Part shown: positions 59,256 through 64,000 of the stretch, in pieces
Layout: each line of letters begins with the position of its first letter
How positions within the stretch are numbered: position 1 is the stretch's first letter
NCBI GenBank assembly: GCA_963695075.1
Contig: CAVOFR010000005.1
Location: forward strand, 124,001 to 188,000
Origin: CAWCAL01 sp963695075
GTDB lineage: Bacteria; Actinomycetota; Acidimicrobiia; Acidimicrobiales; CAWCAL01
DNA: 64,000 nt
Direction of reading: 5' to 3'
Notes under the pieces: generated by a model
Database searches by the model: none
The model's input: only the letters and a program-made list of their open reading frames with translations
What the model was told of the DNA's origin: nothing
Position numbers and translations under genes: made by a program

Positions 59256-59530
59256 AGGAGGCCCGCTTCGGCGGTCCAGGTCCTGGGTTCGGTCGAAGCG
59301 GAACACCTGGAAGCAGAAGTCGGGACACACGTCGGCGCACGCTCGGCAGGCGGTGCAGCCGGCCAGGAGCACGGGGAACCGGTAGCCGCGAGCGTTGGTG
59401 TGATCCGGAGGTCATGCGAGAGCACGGCCGGCTTGCACGCCTCGATGCAGAGATCGCATCCCTTGCATGCCTCGATGTCGATCACGACGGTGCCGCGGAC
59501 GCGGATCGGTTCGTTCCCGGTGCTGGTCAC
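59252..59530 (-). CDS. 2-oxoacid:ferredoxin oxidoreductase, ferredoxin-like delta subunit (frameshifted)
   Basis: Short protein with two 4Fe-4S motifs: CKGCDLCIEACKP and, in the next frame, CTACRACADVCPD. GTG 59530 overlaps the gamma stop. It would take electrons from the catalytic subunits and pass them to ferredoxin. At least one frameshift near 59400 separates the two cluster motifs. Confidence 0.7.
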   Translation of the reverse strand: MTSTGNEPIRVRGTVVIDIEACKGCDLCIEACKPAVLSHDLRITPTLAATGSPCSWPAAPPAERAPTCVPTSASRCSASTEPRTWTAEAGLL

Positions 59531-60124
59531 GAGCTCACCGCCGTCGGTGTCCAGGCGAGTGGCTGGACGGCGCCGGTGTCGAGTCCACGCTCGAGGGCGC
59601 GCTCCATTCGCCGCGGCCGCCTCACCCCGGTAGCTGGGCAGTACGCCTGGCCGGCGTGGCCAGAGCAGGGCCTCGCGGCTGACGATCCCGGTGCGTGCCA
59701 CCGAGCGCGCCGACCAGTACGAGCGATGCGGCGACCGGCGAACCGAGAGCCGGTCGCGATGTCGAGAGCCGGGACGTCGACGACGGTCACCGCCGCGTTG
59801 TCCGGGCGGCACGCGGGATCGACGACCGAGCTGTTGACGACGGCCAGCGCCGCCGGCGTCGAGCTTCGGCCAGACCGCTTGGGCGTGTTCGTGGTGCATG
59901 ACGAGCGCGCCCCAGGCCGAGCCGACGACGGGAGGTGCGGCCACCGGAGCATCGGCGATCACGAGGAAGGCATCGCTGTTGCCGCCGCGCATCATCCCGC
60001 CGTAGCTGGCGAAGAGCTGGACCCGCCGACCGTCGGCGGTCGCGGCCTCTGCCAGCGTGCGAGCGGCGAGCTGGATGCCCTGGCCGCCGATGCCCGTCAG
60101 GAGGATCGGTCGTTCCACGAGCAC
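59527..60124 (-). CDS. 2-oxoacid:ferredoxin oxidoreductase, gamma subunit (frameshifted)
   Basis: First gene of the minus-strand operon. The start GTG 60124 gives ERPILLTGIGGQGIQLAART, the gamma-subunit CoA-contact motif, then FASYGGMMRGGNSDAFLVI. Later parts are in other frames: AVVNSSVVDPACRPDNAAV and an end WTPTAVSS at 59527. About four single-base breaks. It faces the cupin gene across 58 bp that hold a palindromic operator. Confidence 0.7.
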
Positions 60125-60134
60125 GATGCTACAG

Positions 60135-60161
60135 TGTTCCAGGTACCAAGAACAATGTTCT
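60135..60161. promoter_or_regulatory. Overlapping dyad operators between divergent operons
   Basis: TGTTC-CA-GGTACC-AA-GAACA (60135-60154) is a 20-bp dyad; AGAACA-A-TGTTCT (60149-60161) is a second perfect dyad sharing the GAACA half. So three half-sites TGTTC/GAACA lie in 27 bp between the gamma subunit and cupin starts. This looks like a repressor operator; the TetR gene at 63050 is the obvious candidate regulator. The half-sites recall AGAAC/GTTCT sites of KstR-type regulators, with different spacing. Confidence 0.6.
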
Positions 60162-60182
60162 CACGAGAAGGAGAGCGATGAC

Positions 60183-60891
60183 ATGGCCTCCACCGATCCC
60201 GGCGGCGCGCGCACCTTCGGCGATGTCGGCACCAGGGTCCTGATCGACAACGACCAGGTGCGCGTCTGGGAGCTGCGGCTCGATCCCGGACAGAGATCGG
60301 CTCTCCATCACCACCGTCACGACTATGTGATGGTCCAGATCTCGGGTGATCGGATCGCGGCCGAGTTCGAGCCCGACAGCGGAGGGACCTTCGCCGGCCA
60401 CGACCATCTCGAGGGCCGGGTCGGACGCGGGTCGGGCCAGCTTCGCCACCGCCGGTGGCAAGGAGACCGCCGTCAACGTCGGTGACGAGACCTTCCGGGA
60501 GATCGTCGTCGAGGTGAAGGCGACCCGCCGCCCCGGGATGCTGCCGATCCAGCACGTCTCGATCTCGGTGACCGACGTCGCCGAGGCGCTCGTCTTCTAC
60601 ACCGAGACGCTCGGCTTCGACGTCCTGCCTCGCCCCGATCTCGGACCCGGAGCGTGGTTCGGGACCGGCAACGGGGTGCAGATCCATCTGCTCGCCGATC
60701 CCGGACTTCGTTCCGCCGGCAGGGCCCCACCTCGCCTTCGAGACCGACGACATCGACGTCGAGGTCGCCCGACTCCGCGCCGCTCGGAGTCGCAGGTCGG
60801 TGACCCGTTCCAGATCGAGCGGATGCGCCAGGCCTTCTTCGTCGATCCGTCCGGCAATCAGCTGGAGCTCAATCAGCCGCTGATTCGATGA
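60183..60891 (+). CDS. Cupin and VOC (glyoxalase-like) protein, fused or overlapping (frameshifted)
   Basis: ATG 60183 with Shine-Dalgarno GAAGGAGAG 8 bases upstream. A small cupin comes first (VWELRLDPGQRSALHHHRHD, with metal-binding histidines), continuing after a +1 shift near 60420 as GGKETAVNVGDETFREIVVE. Then a VOC domain begins at MLPIQHVSISVTDVAEALVF and ends FVDPSGNQLELNQPLIR, with two more breaks between 60720 and 60785. It may be one 235-residue fusion or two overlapping genes with the second starting at ATG 60538. The stop overlaps the ligase start. Confidence 0.6.
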
Positions 60892-62373
60892 CCGACGGGC
60901 TGACCGTCGGCGCGGTGGTGGCGAACGCTGCCGCCGGCGCGCCCGATAGCGCCGGCGGCCGTGATCGATGGCGTGGCCCACGACTTTCGTGAGCTCGACC
61001 GGGCGGGGACTGCCGCCGCGCAGGGTCTGGTCGAATCAGGTCTCTCGCCCGGTGCCGTCGCCCTGGTCCTGGCCGACACGTCGTTCGACCTGCTGGCGTT
61101 GTTCGTCGGTTGTGCCCGGGCCGGTGTCGTGTTCGCTCCGCTGGATCCTCGAATCGACCCCTCGACGATCGGAGCGGTCGCCGCGACGATCCGACCCACG
61201 GTCACGCTGATCGATCGGCCGTACCGATCCGCGGCCGACGCGGTCGAAGGCGACGTCGTGGTCGTGGCCGACGCGGTCCGAGCTGTCCGACAGCGAACAG
61301 TGGAGCTTCCGCAGGTGGACCGAGATCGATCCGCACGTCGCCTTCTTCACCAGCGGGAGCACCGGCCGTCCGAAGGCGGCGGTGCTGTCGCACCGCACCA
61401 GCGTGCTCCGCTCCCACCCCGGCTCGCAGCTCGAGCCCCGCGGCGCGGCGCTGTGTCCGTACCCCCTGTTCCACATGGCCGGCTGGACGATCGCCCTCCA
61501 GCAATGGCACGCCCGGGCCGGCGTCGTATTCGTCGACCGGACCGACGCCGAGACGTTGAGCGGGGCCCTGAGGGACCACCGCGTCGAGCGGTTCAACGCC
61601 ATTCCCGCGCTGTGGTCCCGTCTGGACGAGTACACGGGATCCGATGGGAAGGGGGCCTTCCCCGACCTCCGGTTCGCCGACACCGGAACCTCGCCCACGT
61701 CGGTCGAGCTGTTGCGGGCCATCTCCCGCATGGCCCCCGCCGCACACGTCCGCGTCTTCTACGGCAGCACGGAAGCGGGCAACGTCGCCTCGCTGCACCA
61801 CGACGATCTGGCCCGCAAGCCCGGGAGCTGCGGTCGACCCAGCACGCTCACGCGCACGCGCATCGCCGACGACGGCCAGCTCCTCGTCCAGGGTCCGCTG
61901 CTCTTCGACGGCTACCTGGGCGACCCCGACGCCACGGCCTCGGCCTTCGACGGCGACTGGTACCGCACCGGTGACCGCGCCGAGGTCGACGACGAGGGCT
62001 ACCTCACGATCACCGGTCGGGTCGGCAGCGTCATCAGGTCGGGGGGTGAGTCCATCGTCCCCGAGGTCGTCGAGCGAGCGGTCGGCACCCATCCCGCCAT
62101 CGCCGAGGTCGCGGTCTTCGGCGTCGCCGACGAGACCTGGGGCGAAGCGCTCTGGGCGGCCAGTCGTGCTCCGACCCGACGTCGCGGCGCTGACGCTCGA
62201 CGACGTTCGCTCCCACCTCTCGTCCGGACGGCCCCCACCCACTGGCTCGCCACCAGCATCCGCGCCATCTCCTCAGACTCGATGCCATCCCGCGTACGAG
62301 TGCCACCGGCCAGGTCGATCGGCGTCAGCTCCGGTCGCTGGCCTCGACCAGCGAGGACCACCCGACGACATGA
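60888..62373 (+). CDS. AMP-forming acyl-CoA synthetase/ligase (four +1 frameshifts)
   Basis: Class I adenylate-forming ligase. Pieces in successive frames: GLTVGAVVANAAAGAPDSAGG; VIDGVAHDFRELDRAG to AGVVFAPLDPR; VAFFTSGSTGRPKAAVLSHR (ATP loop), FHMAGWTIALQQWH, VFYGSTEAGN, DWYRTGDRAEVDDEGY; and the end LDAIPRTSATGQVDRRQLR. Breaks near 60955, 61285, 62160 and 62220 are each +1. The C-terminal motif has Gln where the catalytic Lys (TGK) is expected. The stop overlaps the nitroreductase ATG. It probably activates an organic acid for the pathway of the divergent oxidoreductase; the substrate is unknown. Confidence 0.7.
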
Positions 62374-63050
62374 CCGCTATCGAGCCCGACCGGAACCCGA
62401 CGTTCGAGATGAGCCTCGGCGAGGCGATGTCGACCCAGCGGGCGATCCGTCGACTCAGCACCGACCCTGTCAGCGACGACCTGGTTCGGCGGCTCCTCGA
62501 GCTGACCGTGAAGGCTCCGACCTCACAGAACCACCAGAGCTGGGAGTTCATCGTCGTCAGGGATCCCGCGGTCAAGGCGCGACTGGGAACGCTGAACCGG
62601 CGGGTGTTCGCCCTGGCCGACAAGCCGGTGGCATGGCTCAACCGGAGGGACCCCAGGTTCGTCCGGACTCACCGGGCGGTACGTCACCAGGTCGACCACT
62701 TCGAGGAGATCCCGGTTCTCGTGGTGGTCTGCATGCGCAACACCCGCATCGGGTTCCCTCCCGTGATCGCGGCCAGCTCGTACGGATCGGTCTTCCCGGC
62801 AGTACAGAACCTGCTGCTCGCGGCGCGCGCAGCAGGTCTCGGGGCCAACCTCGTCACCATGCCGCTGACCCTCAACTTCCTGGCCCGGCGGGCGCTCGGC
62901 GTTCCCTGGCGCATCACGCCGGTCGCGATCGTTCCGCTCGGCTGGCCCCGTGGTCGCTACGGCCCGACGACGCGACGCCCCGTCGCCGAGGTCACGAGCA
63001 TCGACCGGTACGGCAACCGCGCCTGGCTGGAGGGGGGAGGCGGCGACTGA
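62370..63050 (+). CDS. Nitroreductase family protein
   Basis: 226 residues, intact. FMN-binding nitroreductase features: MSTQRAIRRLSTDPV (RRSxR-like start), LTVKAPTSQNHQSWEFIVV, and AAVQNLLLAA-like SVFPAVQNLLLAARAAGLGA. It is coupled to the ligase (ATGA) and to the TetR gene (TGATG). Enzymes of this family reduce flavin-accessible C=C or nitro groups; here a role in acyl or enone reduction is possible but unproven. Confidence 0.85.
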   Translation: MTAIEPDRNPTFEMSLGEAMSTQRAIRRLSTDPVSDDLVRRLLELTVKAPTSQNHQSWEFIVVRDPAVKARLGTLNRRVFALADKPVAWLNRRDPRFVRTHRAVRHQVDHFEEIPVLVVVCMRNTRIGFPPVIAASSYGSVFPAVQNLLLAARAAGLGANLVTMPLTLNFLARRALGVPWRITPVAIVPLGWPRGRYGPTTRRPVAEVTSIDRYGNRAWLEGGGGD

Positions 63051-63658
63051 TGTCCCTGGCAGACCAGGTGATCGAGCGCAGCCTGGCCGATCGGGCCGAG
63101 GCCTACGAAGCCGACGTGCAGGAGCTGATCCAGGCCACCTACCGGGTGATCGCCGACACCGGTCGGTTCGATCCGCCCATCCGCGCCATCCTGGCCGAGG
63201 CCGGGCTCTCCAATCCCGCCTTCTACCGGCACTTCCGCAGCAAGGACGAGCTGCTGCTGGTGATGCTGGACGAGGGACGCCGCCAGCTCGTCGACTACCT
63301 CGATCGTCGCACCGGGGTCGGCCCGGATCCCGATCGGCGGGTCGCCGAGTGGGTCCGCGGCGTGATGGCACAGGCCTCGGACCCCGAGGCGGCCCGGCGG
63401 ACGAGGCCCTTCGTGACGCGCGTCGAGTACCTCCACGAGCGGTTCCCCGACCAACAGGAGGCCTCCGAACAACAGCTGATCGCCCAGCTCGCCGACCTGC
63501 TCGGTCCCCGTGCCGACTGGGCACGCACCGTCTACACCCTGGTCTTCGGTGAGCTCGGTCGGTATCTCAGCGACGAGTCACCACCGGCCCGGGACGACGT
63601 CGAGTCCCTGGTCCGATTCGTCCAGGCCGGGCTCGACGCACCGGGACCCGAAGTCTGA
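63050..63658 (+). CDS. TetR family transcriptional regulator
   Basis: 202 residues. The N-terminal helix-turn-helix is clear: IRAILAEAGLSNPAFYRHFRSKDELLLVML. The C-terminal ligand domain has no recognised signature. It lies in the ligase-nitroreductase operon and overlaps both neighbours by TGATG, so it likely controls this operon and the divergent oxidoreductase operon through the dyads at 60135-60161. Confidence 0.9.
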   Translation: MSLADQVIERSLADRAEAYEADVQELIQATYRVIADTGRFDPPIRAILAEAGLSNPAFYRHFRSKDELLLVMLDEGRRQLVDYLDRRTGVGPDPDRRVAEWVRGVMAQASDPEAARRTRPFVTRVEYLHERFPDQQEASEQQLIAQLADLLGPRADWARTVYTLVFGELGRYLSDESPPARDDVESLVRFVQAGLDAPGPEV

Positions 63659-64000
63659 TGCGGGGCCCGGTCGCGAGCGCCGAATACGAAGCGCTGGCGC
63701 CGCTTCTTCCCGATGATCTCTCGAACCCCCGTGACTCGCTGACCGAGGTACGGGCCAAGTTCGACGCGGTCCACGGCCATGATCCCGGCTCCGATGTCCT
63801 GGTCGAAGCGTCCGATGCCGGGGTGTGGGTTCGCCCCGGCGAGCCCTGTTCCGACGAGTCTGCGAGCAGCGGCGGCCGAGCGGTGTTCTTCGTGCACGGC
63901 GGCGGATTCGTCACTTCGCTCGCGGCGTCCTATGCGTTCTATGCGGCCAACGTGGTGCGGGCGTGTGGCCTGCCGGTCTTCGTGGCCGAGTACCGGCTCG
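63658..64000 (+). CDS. Alpha/beta hydrolase, HSL-type esterase (3' partial)
   Basis: Begins MRGPVASAEYEALAPLLPDD, coupled to the TetR stop by TGATG, and runs off the window end after 114 codons. The HGGGF oxyanion motif (AVFFVHGGGFVTSLA) identifies a hormone-sensitive-lipase-type hydrolase; the nucleophile serine lies beyond the window. It continues the TetR operon, so it may release an acid for the upstream ligase. Confidence 0.85.
   Translation, partial: MRGPVASAEYEALAPLLPDDLSNPRDSLTEVRAKFDAVHGHDPGSDVLVEASDAGVWVRPGEPCSDESASSGGRAVFFVHGGGFVTSLAASYAFYAANVVRACGLPVFVAEYRL

Overview
The window is high-GC, densely packed, strongly translationally coupled DNA (most neighbouring genes overlap by ATGA, GTGA or TGATG). 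The gene families (two nuo operons, GH65 phosphorylase with beta-phosphoglucomutase, DUF1707 protein, class III cyclase, YajQ, nitroreductase/TetR acyl-CoA-type operon) suggest an actinobacterium, most likely a marine or freshwater Acidimicrobiia relative. No rRNA or other taxonomic marker is present, so this placement is an inference.

Layout. 1-6038: 3' end of one respiratory complex I operon (nuoJ partial, K, L, M, N). 6039-6762: 0.7 kb with no gene but several palindromes. 6763-18675: a giant secreted protein of about 3,970 residues with beta-strand repeats, PKD-like domains, a choice-of-anchor-L-like domain, Calx-beta and RTX calcium repeats; its gene carries three nearly identical 654-bp tandem repeats and three single-base insertions that cancel out. 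18728-29662: a second complex I operon, nuoABCDHIJKLMN, complete except that nuoEFG are absent (nuoD overlaps nuoH). A MidA/NDUFAF7-type methyltransferase, a complex I assembly factor family, follows it directly. 30737-35153: a GH65 glycoside phosphorylase and beta-phosphoglucomutase operon, divergent from nagA. 35192-35473: a SelW/Rdx-family gene with an in-frame TGA exactly at the CxxU position and a hairpin just downstream, i.e. a probable selenoprotein. 35561-48126: acetyl-CoA synthetase, HAD phosphatase, a secreted protein with a diguanylate cyclase, convergent yajQ, a double-hotdog thioesterase with a Baeyer-Villiger-type monooxygenase, a DUF1707/nucleotide cyclase gene split by a frameshift, an MDR dehydrogenase and a nitronate-monooxygenase-like enzyme. 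48157-48241: tRNA-Tyr. 48364-56243: a divergent carbohydrate or sugar-acid catabolic cluster. 56312-62373: a 2-oxoacid:ferredoxin oxidoreductase operon (gamma-delta-alpha-beta) with a D-2-hydroxyacid dehydrogenase, divergent from a cupin/VOC protein and an acyl-CoA ligase. Every gene of this 6-kb block is broken by frameshifts, nearly all explained by one extra base, while the genes on both sides are intact. 62370-64000: nitroreductase, TetR regulator and the start of an alpha/beta hydrolase.

How it works together. The dominant theme is energy conservation: two complex I enzymes, one of them an 11-subunit type lacking the NADH-input module, plus its likely assembly methyltransferase. The ferredoxin-reducing 2-oxoacid oxidoreductase is a possible electron source for that form, but nothing in the sequence proves the link. 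The most unusual single item is the probable selenoprotein at 35.2-35.5 kb.
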